A stretch of 64,000 nt of DNA from Mycolicibacterium sp. MU0053 (lineage in GTDB: Bacteria > Actinomycetota > Actinomycetes > Mycobacteriales > Mycobacteriaceae), in assembly GCF_963378095.1 (NCBI RefSeq), contig NZ_OY726397.1, forward strand, positions 5,084,001-5,148,000. Direction: 5' to 3'. The position numbers and the translations under genes are program-made. Below, piece after piece: positions 21,129 to 32,236 of this stretch (position 1 is its first letter; every line of letters starts with the position of its first letter). The notes below the pieces were generated by a model. That model saw only the letters and a list, made by a program, of their open reading frames with translations, made no database searches and was not told where the DNA came from.

Positions 21129-22187
21129 CTACCGCTCGGCAATCCATTCCAACAGGGCCGGAAGACCGTCCTCGAGTGACCACTTCGGACCCCAGTCCAG
21201 GCAGTCCCGCGCTGGTTGCAGGTCGCAACTCGCGGCACGGACATCGCCGTCGCGGAATTTCGTAACCACGATCGGTTCTGGTGCCGCGCAGATGGCCGCG
21301 ACTTTACGCGCCAACTCGTGGATGGTCGTGGCGTCGCCGGAACCGATATCGAGGCAACGTCGTCCGCTGGCAGGGGTACGTATCGCGGCGTACAGCGCTT
21401 CCACAACATCGTCGATGAAGACGAAGTCGCGCACAATTCGGCCGTCCTCATAGACCTCCAGGGCCTGCTGTTCGCGCGCCAGTCGGGCGAACAGGGTGAC
21501 GATCCCGGTGTACGAGTTGGTCAACGACTGCCCCGGACCGTAGACGTTCTGCAGGCGCAGCACACTCAGGTTGGTGTCGTGGGCGGCCGCCCAGGAGGCC
21601 AGGAGATGCTCCTGAGCGAGTTTCGTCGCGGCATAGATGTTGGTGGGACGCGGCTCCGTCTGGCCAGCGCGGCTCGGGACCGGGACCGCGGGTTCGCCGT
21701 TGGCGCCCTGCGGATCCCAGTTACCGGCCGCCAGCTGGGCATGGCTGCGGGGTCCCGGGTAGAAGGTGCCCGTGGCACTGCGCCATGCGCCTTCACCGTA
21801 GACCGCGCGCGACGACGCCAGTACCAGTTGCCGAGGCACCAAGCCGGCGCGACTCAGCGCATCGAGAAGCTGGGTGGTACCGACTACATTGACCGACCCA
21901 TGGCGCGTCGCCTCGGACAGCGATTGCGCGGTACCTGTTTCCGCGGCCAGATGAACCACCTGTGCGGGCTTGAACAACCGCAGCACCGCGTCCCAGTCGG
22001 GGGCGTGCGTAACATCTCCGGTGAACAGCCGCACCGACTCCGGCAGGTTGATGTCACCGTCTCCGGCGTGGACCTGCGGGTGCAAGACGTCCATCACGGC
22101 GACCCGGTAACCCGATTGGACCAGACGCAACGAGAGCGCCGATCCGATGAAGCCGGCGCCACCGGTGATGAGTACGGATTCAGACAA
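21129..22187 (-). CDS. NAD-dependent sugar epimerase/dehydratase (extended SDR)
   Basis: I chose TTG 22187 as start: it gives LSESVLITGGAGFIGSA at the very N-terminus and has GGAGG nine bases upstream. A longer ATG start at 22289 adds 34 residues with no family pattern. The 352-residue protein has the NAD motif TGGAGFIGS, the catalytic YAATK (YxxxK) and VYGPGQS of extended SDRs. In this locus it is a good candidate for the C4 epimerisation that turns dTDP-L-rhamnose into dTDP-6-deoxy-L-talose. RmlB-type dehydratase action is an alternative. It begins 114 bp after the gtf stop. Confidence 0.82.
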   Translation of the reverse strand: MSESVLITGGAGFIGSALSLRLVQSGYRVAVMDVLHPQVHAGDGDINLPESVRLFTGDVTHAPDWDAVLRLFKPAQVVHLAAETGTAQSLSEATRHGSVNVVGTTQLLDALSRAGLVPRQLVLASSRAVYGEGAWRSATGTFYPGPRSHAQLAAGNWDPQGANGEPAVPVPSRAGQTEPRPTNIYAATKLAQEHLLASWAAAHDTNLSVLRLQNVYGPGQSLTNSYTGIVTLFARLAREQQALEVYEDGRIVRDFVFIDDVVEALYAAIRTPASGRRCLDIGSGDATTIHELARKVAAICAAPEPIVVTKFRDGDVRAASCDLQPARDCLDWGPKWSLEDGLPALLEWIAER

Positions 22188-22301
22188 GGGTCGACGCCTC
22201 CTGTGCGGCTGCAGAGTCAGTAGGTGACCGACTGATGGCCACGTGTGCGGCCCAGGCCATGGTATCGACGTTGCCGGAAGCGGGCACAACGATGTCCCCG
22301 A

Positions 22302-23570
22302 TCACGTCCAACGCCGCACACTCGCCAACTCTTCGATCAAATCGGCGGCTTTGTCGATGCTCTGCGCCGGGTCGGTCATCTGGGCGGCGACCGCGCGCGC
22401 ACCGACGGTGTATTGCGGAGCGAGGATGCGGCGCAGGTCGGCCACCAAGGTATCCCGGGTGGTGGTCGAAAACCGGCGCGCCGTACCTGCTTTCAGCCGG
22501 TTGAGCTGCGCTCCCCACAGCGGCTGGTCACCGGCGGTCCAGAGCGCGAGCGTCGGGACGCCCGCCCGGAGACTGGCCGCCATCGTGCCCGACCCGCCGT
22601 GGTGGACCACCGCGCGGCACTGCGGGAAGATGGCGGCGTAGTTCACCACCCCCGCGACATACACGTTGTCGAACTGCGGCAGTTCGGTCAGGCCCGTCCC
22701 CCCGGCACAGACCAGCGCTCGCTCGCCCAGTTCAGCGCAGGCCGAGCTGATCATCGCGACGGTCTCGCCGGGAGATCCGATCGGGATGCTGCCGAACCCG
22801 AAGCAGATTGGCGGCGAACCCGCGCCGATCCACGACGCGACTTCCGCATCGGCCGCGGCCGCCAACTGCATGGTCAAGGTGCCGACAAAGGGCCGCCGAA
22901 CCGCACTCTCCGCCCATTCGTCGGCGAGACCAGGGAAGCACACGGCGTCGTAGGCCTGGATCTCCAATGCGTCGCGGCCGGCCATGCGCCGCGGCGCCGG
23001 AGCGGCCGCGCTTGGGAGCCCCAGTTCATGCCGTTGCGCGTCCTCCGCCTGCCGCGTCAGCCGCCACCCCAGCCAGTCGTAAACCTCCATGCCCGTACGC
23101 ACGACCGCGGGCGGCACCCGGGGAACGAGCCTGCCGTTGGGGCGCCATGGAAAGGTGTGCAGCGCCACCAGTGGGATGTCGTAATACTCAGCGACATTGG
23201 CGGCCGGCTGCTCGTAACCGACCCCAGTGGACAACAGGTCGGCCCCATCGGCAAGCCTGACCAGCGTCCCGTTCATCTCGGCCCAGTGCTGCTTGACGCT
23301 GCCCAACGCCTCACGGGACAGCTCGACCAAATCCTGGACCCGCCAGAACCGGCGGGTCCAGCGCGTCCACCCGTCGCGGTAGGCGTCGAGTTGCGGTTCT
23401 ATCTCGGCGCCGTAGGCCATCGCAGCGAGGCCCGCCTCGTCGGCAAAGCCGACCAAATCAGGCGGAACGGCCATCGTCACCTGGTGGCCTCGGCGCTGCA
23501 GTTCGCGCCCGACCGCCACCGACGGTTCAATGTCACCACGGGTCCCGTACGTCGCCATTGCGAACCTCAT
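22302..23570 (-). CDS. gtf: GPL glycosyltransferase (GT1 family)
   Basis: This 422-residue protein begins MRFAMATYGTRGDIEPS and has HHGGSGTMAASLRAGVPTLAL near residue 320. It is the third GT1 paralogue of the locus. Its position next to rmlA and the epimerase, close to mmpL4b, matches gtf3 of M. smegmatis. That would make it the enzyme adding a second rhamnose to form triglycosylated GPL. The assignment by position is tentative. Confidence 0.88.
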   Translation of the reverse strand: MRFAMATYGTRGDIEPSVAVGRELQRRGHQVTMAVPPDLVGFADEAGLAAMAYGAEIEPQLDAYRDGWTRWTRRFWRVQDLVELSREALGSVKQHWAEMNGTLVRLADGADLLSTGVGYEQPAANVAEYYDIPLVALHTFPWRPNGRLVPRVPPAVVRTGMEVYDWLGWRLTRQAEDAQRHELGLPSAAAPAPRRMAGRDALEIQAYDAVCFPGLADEWAESAVRRPFVGTLTMQLAAAADAEVASWIGAGSPPICFGFGSIPIGSPGETVAMISSACAELGERALVCAGGTGLTELPQFDNVYVAGVVNYAAIFPQCRAVVHHGGSGTMAASLRAGVPTLALWTAGDQPLWGAQLNRLKAGTARRFSTTTRDTLVADLRRILAPQYTVGARAVAAQMTDPAQSIDKAADLIEELASVRRWT

Positions 23571-24035
23571 GAAGGTTCCGCCCTCCCGAAATATCCGAGC
23601 ATTTGCAGGCCACCGTGAGTGCTTCCCGCATTATGACCGATTTCTCGCGCGTCCGACAGACTCCCCCCTTGCGCACACCGCACGATGTGCGAATTGCGAA
23701 ACATTCAGGCAGCTAACGTCATTAGACCCCGGTATGCGTCGCTACGTACGCATAAACCACGGGGCAGGAAAGTCTGGCAATGCGTCGCTAATGCGCCTAC
23801 GGGCATTGTGGTGCAGCAATATTCGTTTCGAACTGGTGGGCGCTCGCGCAGTCGAACCGGTGCGGCCCCGCAGTTCGGCAGTATTTGCGTGCCCGGCAGC
23901 ACAATTTGTCGGCATTCCCTGCGTTGCACGATAGGGTGGAATACGTGCTTCACCACGATGACGTAGCCCAGCCAGGTGGCCTCCTGTCCGCGACCCATCG
24001 CTGCGGCGAATCCTTCCGCGTCGGATAGGCAAGAT
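23571..24035. promoter_or_regulatory. 465-bp divergent intergenic region between gtf and rmlA
   Basis: No coding frame here has a family-like pattern. Short frames on both strands overlap each other and are rich in Arg, Cys and Pro. The region separates the minus-strand gtf cluster from plus-strand rmlA, so it must hold at least two outward promoters. Its base composition is more even than that of the genes (many AT-rich words around 23,590-23,760). I could not assign -10/-35 boxes with confidence. Confidence 0.45.
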
Positions 24036-24902
24036 ATGCGCGGCATCATTCTCGCCGGCGGGTCGGGCACCCGACTGCACCCGATCACGACGGGTGTCTC
24101 CAAGCAGCTACTCCCGGTGTACGACAAGCCCCTGATCTACTACCCGCTGTCGACGCTGATCATGGCCGGCATCCGGGACATCCTGGTGATCACGACACCG
24201 ACTGACGCGCCGGCTTTCGAACGCCTGCTCGGCGACGGTTCAGCCTTCGGGGTCAACCTGCGTTACGCCGTCCAACCGGAACCTGAGGGGCTGGCGCAGG
24301 CGTTCCTCATCGGCGCCGAACACATCGGCAATGACACCGTAGCGCTGGCGTTGGGCGACAACATCTTCTACGGGCCGGGCTTGGGTACCAGCCTCAGTCG
24401 TTTCCAAAACGTCATCGGTGGCGCGATTTTCGCTTATTGGGTCGCCAACCCCTCGGCGTACGGCGTGGTGGAGTTCGGTCCCGACGGGACCGCCTTGTCC
24501 CTGGAGGAGAAACCGGAGACGCCCAAATCTCAGTACGCCGTACCGGGCTTGTACTTCTACGACAACGACGTCATCGAGATCGCCCGATCACTCCGGAAAT
24601 CGGCCCGCGGCGAGTACGAGATCACCGAGGTCAACCAGACCTACCTGAACAGCGGCCGACTCTCCGTCGAAGTGTTGGCCCGCGGAACGGCGTGGCTGGA
24701 CACGGGCACCTTCGACTCCCTGCTCGATGCCAGCGACTTCGTCCGCACCATCGAGCGTCGGCAGGGACTGAAGGTGAGTGCGCCCGAAGAAATCGCCTGG
24801 CGCGCTGGGTTCATCGATGATGCCCAGTTGGAAGCACGAGCCCGTGGCCTGCTGAAATCCGGCTACGGGAGTTACCTGCTGCAACTCTTGGAACGGAAGT
24901 AG
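24036..24902 (+). CDS. rmlA: Glucose-1-phosphate thymidylyltransferase
   Basis: ATG 24036 gives [16 protein letters not shown], the exact N-terminus expected for RmlA. The earlier in-frame start adds 20 unrelated residues. The 288-residue length and the motifs GGSGTRLxPx[31 protein letters not shown]...SLEEKP and [15 protein letters not shown] are complete. The enzyme makes dTDP-glucose from glucose-1-phosphate and dTTP, the first step to dTDP-rhamnose and dTDP-6-deoxytalose, which are GPL sugar donors. A second, GPL-dedicated rmlA beside the housekeeping one is normal in GPL producers. Confidence 0.96.
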   Translation: MRGIILAGGSGTRLHPITTGVSKQLLPVYDKPLIYYPLSTLIMAGIRDILVITTPTDAPAFERLLGDGSAFGVNLRYAVQPEPEGLAQAFLIGAEHIGNDTVALALGDNIFYGPGLGTSLSRFQNVIGGAIFAYWVANPSAYGVVEFGPDGTALSLEEKPETPKSQYAVPGLYFYDNDVIEIARSLRKSARGEYEITEVNQTYLNSGRLSVEVLARGTAWLDTGTFDSLLDASDFVRTIERRQGLKVSAPEEIAWRAGFIDDAQLEARARGLLKSGYGSYLLQLLERK

Positions 24903-25107
24903 TCGCCGTGTTCTCGTGGCCCACTCGACCGCCCCAAGCGGCTGACTTCGTTGTAACACAACGGAATCGCCGACAGATAGGGAAGGTAGGCCTCGATGCA
25001 TGTTTGAGGCCGAGACGTTGGTGGTAGTTCAACCGATATCGGGTATCGACGTCCAGGCATTCAGCTGGACCAATAGTTCAAGCAATCAGTGAGAAGGATG
25101 GGACCAC

Positions 25108-25446
25108 ATGATCAAACCGTCGTTGACCAAATTGGCCGTCGCCGCGAGCGGTCTGGCCTTGTCCCTGTCGGCTGGGGCGGGGTTCGCGTCCGCTGATCCC
25201 ACCTACGGCCCGATGGTGGACACGACCTGCAGTTTCGATCAGGCGATGACGGCCGTGCGCACCGAGAACCCGATGGCAGCGCGGTATCTCGACCAATCGC
25301 CACCCAACGTGCAATTCCTGCGCGTCTACCTCGGGTCGCCGCGCGATGAGCGGATCAACCTGCTCAACCAGATCAAGGACAACCCCGGCGCCAATCAGGC
25401 GCTACCGGTGTTCCAGCAGATGTTGACCAGTTGCACCAAGTACTGA
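25108..25446 (+). CDS. Secreted TB8.4 / hemophore-related protein (Rv1174c-like)
   Basis: This 112-residue protein has an N-terminal signal peptide (MIKPSLTKLAVAASGLALSL, cleavage about GFASA-DP). The mature part has two cysteines (near residues 41 and 109) and PxxxxYLxxSP...NPGANQAL spacing. This agrees with M. tuberculosis Rv1174c (TB8.4) and the broader mycobacterial hemophore-related family. An Rv1174c homologue is known near GPL genes in other species. Heme binding is known only for Rv0203-type members and is not established here. A ribosome site GAAGGA precedes the ATG, and a strong terminator follows at 25484. Confidence 0.85.
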   Translation: MIKPSLTKLAVAASGLALSLSAGAGFASADPTYGPMVDTTCSFDQAMTAVRTENPMAARYLDQSPPNVQFLRVYLGSPRDERINLLNQIKDNPGANQALPVFQQMLTSCTKY

Positions 25447-25483
25447 GCTGAGCGTGGCGCTTCGGCGCTGCCGCAATAGGAGA

Positions 25484-25526
25484 GTCCCCAGTGGTCGCCC
25501 ATCGTGGCAACCGCTGGGGACTTTTT
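25484..25526 (+). terminator. Rho-independent terminator after the TB8.4-like gene
   Basis: GTCCCCAGTGG (25484-25494) pairs with CCGCTGGGGAC (25511-25521) with one mismatch, leaving a 16-base loop, and five T residues follow. It lies 38 bp after the stop at 25446 and also separates this gene from the convergent mmpL4b. Stem-loops with a T tract this clear are uncommon in mycobacteria. Confidence 0.88.
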
Positions 25527-25579
25527 GCTGGCCCGCGACGCCCGGCCGGACGTGGCCGCACACCGGCTATCCGGACTTG

Positions 25580-28507
25580 CTATTCGGGCCGTCGGATCGG
25601 CCCGGTATCGGCGGTGGCGTCGTCGGCAGTGCCGCCCCGTGCGCCATCCCCCAGCAGCAGCGCGCGCACCAACGGACGCGGTCCATAGGGCTGCAGTAGC
25701 GCACTCGCGGGGCGGGGACGTACCCGTTGTGGCCACCAGAACCACCGTCCGAGCAACGCCGCGATCGACGGCGTCAAGAACGCCCGCACGATCAGGGTGT
25801 CGAAAAGCAGTCCAACGCAAATGGTGGTGCCGATCTGGCCGATGATCCGCAGGTCGCTGACGACCATGGCCGCCATTGTGAACGCAAACACCAGGCCCGC
25901 GATCGTCACGACCTTTCCGGTGCCCCCCATCGCCCGGATGATGCCGGTGTTCAGGCCCGCACCCAGCTCTTCCTTCATGCGGGACACCAACATCAGGTTG
26001 TAGTCAGACCCGACCGCCAACAGGATGATCACCGACATTGCCAAAACCATCCAGTGCAGGTGGATGCCCAGGATGTACTGCCAGATCAGCACGGACAAGC
26101 CAAACGATGCACCCAGCGACAAGACGACCGTGCCGACGATCACGAGTGCCGCGATCGGACTTCGGGTGACGATCAGCATGATCAGGAAAACCAAACAGAC
26201 CGCGGCTATCCCCGCGATCCACAGGTCCCAGGTGGAGCCGTCGTGCCAGTCCTTCGCCGTCGCCGCAGCGCCGGCGAGATAGATCTTGCCGTTTACCAGT
26301 GGCGTCCCCTTGAGGGCCTCCTGCGCAATCGACATGATCTTGTTGGTCCGAGCGATGCCCTCCGACGAGGCGGGGTCCCCGGTATGAGAAATGATGAACC
26401 GCGCGGACTTTCCGTCCGGCGACAGGAAGAAGTCCATCGCGCGCTGGAATTCTGGGTTCTCGAACACCTCGGGAGGCAGGAAGAACGAGTCGTCGCTCTG
26501 GGCCGCGTCGAACGCGCGTCCCATGACACTGGCGTCCTCGGCCGCATCGTCCACCTGGCCGAGCAGGCCGGACATGGTGCTGTGCATGGTGAGCGACATC
26601 GTCCGCATCGACTTCATGCTCTCGATCATTTCCGGCAACTGCGCCAGCATCTGCGGCATGAGCGCGTCCATCTTGTCCATCTCGTCGGTGAGCAACGCGA
26701 TCTCGTCGTTCATCCGATCGACTTTGTCGATGGCGTCGAACAGCGAACGAATCGACCAACAGATGGGGATGTTGTAGCAGTGCGGTTCCCAGTAGAAATA
26801 GTTGCGGATGGGCCGTAGGAAGTCGTCGAAGAGGGCGACTCGGCCTCTCAATTCGTCTGTGATGTCCCGTAATTCATGCATGTTGCCGACCATGCTGTGG
26901 GTGGTGGCGGCCATTTCCCGCATCACCCGGTGCATGTCCTCCATGGTCCGGATCATGGTCGACATGTCGTCGGCCTGCTGCAACATGTCGTTGATGCGGG
27001 CCTTCTGGAAGTGGTTGACCTGCCCCTGGGTGGCCGACTGCAGGCTGAGCAGGAACGGTATCGATGTCCGTTCCATCGGGGTGCCCTCGGGACGCGTGAT
27101 CCCCTGCACGCGAGAGACGCCGCGCACCTGGAAGATCGCCTTGGCCAACCTGTTCAACACCAGGAAATCGGTGGGGTTGCGGAGGTCGCGGTCGGTTTCC
27201 AGCATGAGAATCTCGGGGGTCAACCGGGCCTGCGCGAAATGCCGGTCGGCGGCCTCGAAGCCCGCGTTCGCCGGGATGTCGCCGGGGATGTAATGCCGGT
27301 CGTTGTAGCTGGTTTGGTACCCCGGTAGCGCGAGAAGGCCGACCAGCACGAGCGCCAGGGAGGCGACCATGATGGGAACCGGCCAACGGACGATCGCCGT
27401 ACCTATTCCCCGCCACCGGTGGACGTTCAACGTGCGCTTGGGTTCCAACAACCCGAATCTGCTGGCCACCGCGATACCGGCCGGCACCAATGTCACCGCG
27501 ACGGCCACCGCGGAGGCCATGCCGACCGCGCAGGGAACGCCCATCGTGTGGAAGTACGGCAGTCGGGTGAAGCTCAGGCAGAGCATCGCCCCCGCGATCG
27601 TCAAACCAGACGCCAACACCACCGGGGCAACACCGCGGTACATGCTGTAATAGGCCGTTTCCGGGTCCTCTCCGGCCTGCCGCATTTCTTGATAACGGCC
27701 GAAAAAGAAGATGCCGTAGTCGGTTCCGGCCGCGATCGCAAGGAACACCAACATGTTGACGGCAAATGTCGAAAGCTCGACGACGCCGTTGTGTCCCAGA
27801 AACGCCACCACCGCCCGGGCCGCACCCAATTCCAGGCCGACCATCACCAACAGCAGGATCACGGTCATGATCGACCGATAAACCAGCAGCAGCATCACGA
27901 AGATGACCACCGCGGTGACCACGGTGATCTTCAAAATCGACCGGTTGCCGCTGTGCTGCATATCCGAAACCAGCGGCGCCGCACCGGTCACGTACACGTC
28001 TATTCCCGGGGGAGGTGGACGCTGATGGACGATATCGCGGACGGCGGCCACCGACTTATCACCCTGCGCGGTGCCTTGATCGCCTACCAGATTGAGCTGA
28101 ACGTAGGTCGCCATGCCGTCGGGGCTCTGCACACTCGATGAAGTGAGCCGGTCCCCCCATAGATCCTGGACATTGGCGACATAGCCTGGGGCAGAGCGTA
28201 ACTCGGCGACCAGCTCCGAGTAGTAGGTACGCGCCTCCTCGCCGAGCGGTTGCGCCCCCTCCAGCACGATCATCGCGAAGCTGTCCGAATCGGACTCCTG
28301 GAACACCTGGCCCATCCGGGCCATCGCCTTGGCCGACGGCGCGTCCTGGGGCATCAGCGAGACGGAGTTCTCTTCCCCCACGGTCTCCAGCAAGGGAGCT
28401 GACAGGGTCAGGACGAGGATGAGGGCCAGCCAGCCCACGATGACCAGCGGCGCGAACCGGCGAATGAACCGCGGTGCGAACGGCGGGCGGGAGTCCTTGG
28501 TAGTCAT
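25580..28507 (-). CDS. mmpL4b: MmpL family GPL transporter, second copy
   Basis: This 975-residue RND-type membrane protein begins [15 protein letters not shown] first TM helix is followed by a large periplasmic loop, helices TM2-6 with the essential-type pair in [15 protein letters not shown], a second long periplasmic loop, and a C-terminal bundle with [16 protein letters not shown]. The second loop contains a Met/Asp-rich helical hairpin typical of MmpL4/5 and the conserved CYNIPIC cysteines. MmpL4a and MmpL4b with MmpS4 are required for GPL export in M. smegmatis. The gene starts 10 bp after mmpL4a ends, so it is part of one operon. Confidence 0.94.
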   Translation of the reverse strand: MTTKDSRPPFAPRFIRRFAPLVIVGWLALILVLTLSAPLLETVGEENSVSLMPQDAPSAKAMARMGQVFQESDSDSFAMIVLEGAQPLGEEARTYYSELVAELRSAPGYVANVQDLWGDRLTSSSVQSPDGMATYVQLNLVGDQGTAQGDKSVAAVRDIVHQRPPPPGIDVYVTGAAPLVSDMQHSGNRSILKITVVTAVVIFVMLLLVYRSIMTVILLLVMVGLELGAARAVVAFLGHNGVVELSTFAVNMLVFLAIAAGTDYGIFFFGRYQEMRQAGEDPETAYYSMYRGVAPVVLASGLTIAGAMLCLSFTRLPYFHTMGVPCAVGMASAVAVAVTLVPAGIAVASRFGLLEPKRTLNVHRWRGIGTAIVRWPVPIMVASLALVLVGLLALPGYQTSYNDRHYIPGDIPANAGFEAADRHFAQARLTPEILMLETDRDLRNPTDFLVLNRLAKAIFQVRGVSRVQGITRPEGTPMERTSIPFLLSLQSATQGQVNHFQKARINDMLQQADDMSTMIRTMEDMHRVMREMAATTHSMVGNMHELRDITDELRGRVALFDDFLRPIRNYFYWEPHCYNIPICWSIRSLFDAIDKVDRMNDEIALLTDEMDKMDALMPQMLAQLPEMIESMKSMRTMSLTMHSTMSGLLGQVDDAAEDASVMGRAFDAAQSDDSFFLPPEVFENPEFQRAMDFFLSPDGKSARFIISHTGDPASSEGIARTNKIMSIAQEALKGTPLVNGKIYLAGAAATAKDWHDGSTWDLWIAGIAAVCLVFLIMLIVTRSPIAALVIVGTVVLSLGASFGLSVLIWQYILGIHLHWMVLAMSVIILLAVGSDYNLMLVSRMKEELGAGLNTGIIRAMGGTGKVVTIAGLVFAFTMAAMVVSDLRIIGQIGTTICVGLLFDTLIVRAFLTPSIAALLGRWFWWPQRVRPRPASALLQPYGPRPLVRALLLGDGARGGTADDATADTGPIRRPE

Positions 28508-28517
28508 ACGGCTTTCG

Positions 28518-31403
28518 CTAGTCCCTCAGCAGGAGAGACCGCACCAGCGGACGTGGCCCTACCGACCGCAGCATCGAACTCGCGGGGCGCGGGCGCACCT
28601 TCTGCGGCCACCAGAACCAGCGGCCCAGCAGCGCGGCAATGGACGGCGTCATGAAGGCGCGCACCACCATGGTGTCGAACAACAGACCGAGACCGATCGT
28701 GGTGCCGACCTGACCGAGCATCAGCAGGTCGCCGACGATCATCGAGGCCATCGTGGCGGCAAAGACCAGACCCGCGATCGTCACAACCCGGCCGGTACCG
28801 CCCATCGCCCGGATGATGCCGGTGTTCAGGCCAGCGCCGATCTCCTCCTTCATCCGCGAGACCAACATCAGGTTGTAATCCGAGCCGACCGCCAAGAGCA
28901 CGATGACGGACATCGCCAGGACCACCCAGTGCAGTTGGATGCCGAGAAGGTGCTGCCACACCAGCACCGAGAGTCCGAACGATGCGCCGAGCGAGAGCAC
29001 CACCGTGCCGACGATGACGAGGGCGGCAATAACGCTCCGCGTCATCAAAATCATGATCATGAAAATGAGGCAGATTGCCGCGACCGCCGCGATCAGCAGG
29101 TCCCATACCGAGGCATCGACGAGGTCTTTGACGCCGGCCGCTGAGCCCGCGAGAGCTATCCGCGAACTTTCCAGCGGGGTCCCCTTGAGCGCCTCCTCGG
29201 CGGCAATTCGTATCGGGTCCACCCGAGACATTCCCTCGGGCGTCGCAGGATCACCGGCCTGGGTGATGATCATGCGTGCGGCCTTGCCGTCCGGCGACAG
29301 GAAGATATCCATGACGCGCTTGAAGTCCTCGGTTTCCAGGACCTCCGGCGGCAAGTAGAACGAATCGTCGTTGTTGGAGGCGTTGAACGCCTTGCCCATG
29401 GCGGTGGCGTTATCGCTGGAATCGTCCATCTGATCGAAGATGCCGGACATGGTGCTGTACATCGTCAGCATCATCGTGCGCGTCGACTCCATGGTCGAGA
29501 TCATCTGCGGGAATTGGAGCAGCAACTGCGGCATGATGGTCGCCAAATGGTCCAAATCCTTGACCATATGCGTCATTTTCTCGCTGATCTCGTCCACACC
29601 GTCGAGCGCGTCAAATATGGATCTGAAAGACGAGCAGACGGGAATGTTGTAGCAATGCGGTTCCCAGTAGAAATAGTTGCGAACCGGCCGGAAGAAATCG
29701 TCGAAATTCGAGATATGGTCCCGTAACTCCTCGGTGGTGTCCTGGAGTTCGTGGGTGTGCCCGACCATACGCTGAGTGGTTTGCACCATTTCCGTCATCA
29801 AAGCGTGCATACGCTGCATCAATGCGATGGTGTTTGTCATCTCATCGGCCTGCTTCAGCATGTCGGCCATTCGGGCCTTCTGAAAGGGCAAGCTCAACCG
29901 CTGGCTTGCATTCGACATGCTGATCATGAATGGGATCGTCGTGTGTTCGAGCTGGGTTCCTTCGGGCCTGGTCACCGACTGCACATTCGCAACCCCGGGG
30001 ACCGCGAACACCGATTTGGCGAGCCGATTCAAGACAAGGAGATCGGCAGGATTCCGCATGTCGCGATTCGCCTCGATCAACAACACGTCCGGGGTGGCCA
30101 TGACGGCAGGCGGGAAATGTCGAGCCGCGGCCTGATATCCCTTACTCGCGGGAATGTCGTCGGGAATGAACTCCTGATCGCTGTAGCTCGGGTTGTATCC
30201 GGGCAACGTCAAGATTCCGACAAATGCGACAGCCAGGCTGGCTACCAGAATCGGACCGGGCCACCGGACCACCGCGGTGCCGATTCGGCGCCACCGACGT
30301 GTCATGACATGACGCTTCGGGTCGAACAGGCCAAAGCGGCTGCCCAGGGCGATCGTCGCCGGCACCAAGGTCAGCGCCACGATCACCGCCACCCCGATGC
30401 CCAGGGCGCCGGGTATCCCCAGCGGCTGGAAGTGGGGTAGCCGGGTGAAGCTGAGGCAGGCGATCGCGCCGGCGATCGTCAGACCGGAGGCCAGGACCAC
30501 CTTGGCGACGCCGCGGAAGGAGGTGTAGTAAGCGGATTCGCGGTCCTCGCCGGCTTGTCGCGCCTCTTGATATCGCCCGAAGAAAAACACGCCGTAGTCC
30601 GTTCCCGCGGCGATCCCCACGGATACCAACAGGTTCACCACATACGTGGTGAGTCCGACCACGCCGTGCAAGCCCAGGAACGCGACCAACCCTCGCGCCA
30701 CCTGCAGTTCTATCAGGACCGCAAATAGCAGGACGATCACCAGGACGGGCGAACGGTAGAAGAACAGCAGCATCAAGAAGATCACCCCGACGGTGACCAA
30801 CGTGATGAGAATTACCGTGCTGGTGCCACTGTCACCGGCGTCGGCGGCCAGTGCCGCCGGCCCGGTGAGAAACGTCTCGACCCCGGCCGGCGCCGGCGTG
30901 CGGTCGATGATGTCGTGGACCGCGCGCACCGCCTCATTCGCTTCGGCCTGTCCGAAGCGCCCGGTCAGATTTATCTGTACGAAGGCAGCTTTGCCGTCGG
31001 CACTCTGCGCGGCACCGGCGGTGAGTGGGTCGCCCCAGAAATCGCGGATGTGCTGCACATACTCCGGCGCGTCGCGCAATTGTCGGATGACGTCGTCGTA
31101 GTAGCGGTGCGCTTCGTCGCCGAGGGGTTCCTGACCCTCCAGGACGAGTACCACCACACTCTCGGAATTTGGCTCCTCGAAGACCTCGCCCATGCGCGCC
31201 ATTGCGTTGATGGCGGGCGCATCGGTGGGAATCAGCGAGACCGCGACTTCTCGTTCGACCACCTCGAGCGGGGGGACGAAGACCGTCATGACGACGGCGA
31301 TTCCCAACCACGCCAAGATGACCAGCGGCGCAAAACGGCGCAGGAAGGTGGCCACCCGCGGTCGCCGTTGGACCTGCTGCGTGTCGGTGGCTCCGTTACT
31401 CAT
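28518..31403 (-). CDS. mmpL4a: MmpL family GPL transporter, first copy
   Basis: ATG 31403 ([10 protein letters not shown]) is chosen because it overlaps the mmpS4 stop as ATGA, a sign of translational coupling. An ATG 18 bp upstream lies inside mmpS4. The 961-residue protein has the same layout as its neighbour: [15 protein letters not shown] in TM4, [16 protein letters not shown] in TM10, and a long periplasmic helical hairpin with CYNIPVC. The two MmpLs are clear paralogues and probably act together, with MmpS4, to move GPL or its precursors to the cell surface. Confidence 0.94.
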   Translation of the reverse strand: MSNGATDTQQVQRRPRVATFLRRFAPLVILAWLGIAVVMTVFVPPLEVVEREVAVSLIPTDAPAINAMARMGEVFEEPNSESVVVLVLEGQEPLGDEAHRYYDDVIRQLRDAPEYVQHIRDFWGDPLTAGAAQSADGKAAFVQINLTGRFGQAEANEAVRAVHDIIDRTPAPAGVETFLTGPAALAADAGDSGTSTVILITLVTVGVIFLMLLFFYRSPVLVIVLLFAVLIELQVARGLVAFLGLHGVVGLTTYVVNLLVSVGIAAGTDYGVFFFGRYQEARQAGEDRESAYYTSFRGVAKVVLASGLTIAGAIACLSFTRLPHFQPLGIPGALGIGVAVIVALTLVPATIALGSRFGLFDPKRHVMTRRWRRIGTAVVRWPGPILVASLAVAFVGILTLPGYNPSYSDQEFIPDDIPASKGYQAAARHFPPAVMATPDVLLIEANRDMRNPADLLVLNRLAKSVFAVPGVANVQSVTRPEGTQLEHTTIPFMISMSNASQRLSLPFQKARMADMLKQADEMTNTIALMQRMHALMTEMVQTTQRMVGHTHELQDTTEELRDHISNFDDFFRPVRNYFYWEPHCYNIPVCSSFRSIFDALDGVDEISEKMTHMVKDLDHLATIMPQLLLQFPQMISTMESTRTMMLTMYSTMSGIFDQMDDSSDNATAMGKAFNASNNDDSFYLPPEVLETEDFKRVMDIFLSPDGKAARMIITQAGDPATPEGMSRVDPIRIAAEEALKGTPLESSRIALAGSAAGVKDLVDASVWDLLIAAVAAICLIFMIMILMTRSVIAALVIVGTVVLSLGASFGLSVLVWQHLLGIQLHWVVLAMSVIVLLAVGSDYNLMLVSRMKEEIGAGLNTGIIRAMGGTGRVVTIAGLVFAATMASMIVGDLLMLGQVGTTIGLGLLFDTMVVRAFMTPSIAALLGRWFWWPQKVRPRPASSMLRSVGPRPLVRSLLLRD

Positions 31404-31828
31404 GCTGCCTGCAGGACACAAGAGGTAAAGGCATTAACTTGGCTTGAAACCTTCTCCTCTTTAACCTCGTCGTCTACGGTGATTCGGCAACCGATATTGT
31501 TACTGTCGCCTTGGGCCATGATGCTTCCGATTGCGGTGGTTTGGGTGATCTCGAATTGCAGCGACCACGGCAGGCTGATGCCCTCGATGAACTGCGGATC
31601 CGTATTGACGTCGAAATAGCTGATATTGGCCACGGTTCCGGGCGCCCCGAAGACCTCGTAGGTCATTCTCTTGGGGTTGTAGGTGACGGCCTCATTGCGC
31701 TCTGCGGCGGCGTAGGTGGGCGGTATTTCCGAGCCGAAAATGCCGTGCAGTCGTGAGACGGTGAACCCTCCGGCGCTGAACACCACGACCGCGAGTAGCG
31801 GTATCCACAGCCGCTTCAATAGCCGCAA
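31400..31828 (-). CDS. mmpS4: MmpS family membrane accessory protein
   Basis: This 142-residue protein has one N-terminal TM helix ([20 protein letters not shown]) and the MmpS periplasmic beta domain: [50 protein letters not shown] and a final Cys. The start is TTG 31828, with GGAGGAG ten bases upstream. No ATG lies nearby. MmpS4 supports MmpL4 in GPL export and is needed for normal GPL output in M. smegmatis. It is the first gene of the mmpS4-mmpL4a-mmpL4b operon. Confidence 0.94.
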   Translation of the reverse strand: MRLLKRLWIPLLAVVVFSAGGFTVSRLHGIFGSEIPPTYAAAERNEAVTYNPKRMTYEVFGAPGTVANISYFDVNTDPQFIEGISLPWSLQFEITQTTAIGSIMAQGDSNNIGCRITVDDEVKEEKVSSQVNAFTSCVLQAA

Positions 31829-32236
31829 AATCGTAGATCTCCTCCGTCAATCGCCACACTCGGCACCACGATGTGCCATGCCCACATATTGCGTGGCCCC
31901 CCGGGGGCGCAACCTAGTCTTGGAAGAGTAAACCATGCGAAAGGACCGCATCTGAGCGCGCGCCCACCCCACCAACTCGGGCAAAGCCGGACCTCGCGCG
32001 GCTAAAGCTCCATGCCTGCAACAAATCCCAAATGTGCCCCCGCTGGCGAATATTCTAAGGATACCCAGCACATTCAGCCGAGGGCCGTAACACCCGGGGC
32101 GCCAGGCCATTTCCGATGGCCGACGGACCTGCAACGACGGCCGCGGACCGATCGGGACGGCGGGACCGGCGGCCCCCACCACAGGCCACCAGCTCCCGTT
32201 CGGAGCGTCGCCGGCACCGAGGGTACCTTTGATCAG
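31829..32236. promoter_or_regulatory. 408-bp divergent intergenic region upstream of mmpS4
   Basis: No gene was recognised. It must contain the promoter of the mmpS4-mmpL4ab operon (leftward) and that of the methyltransferase at 32237 (rightward). A GGAGGAG ribosome site for mmpS4 is at its left end. An open frame covers the right part in frame with the methyltransferase, but it shows no conserved pattern before 32237. Confidence 0.5.

Noticed and set aside
32012..32236. Longer start for the LCM-type methyltransferase
   Set aside because: The added 75 residues are Pro/Arg/Gly-rich without conservation. The family core begins just after GTG 32237.
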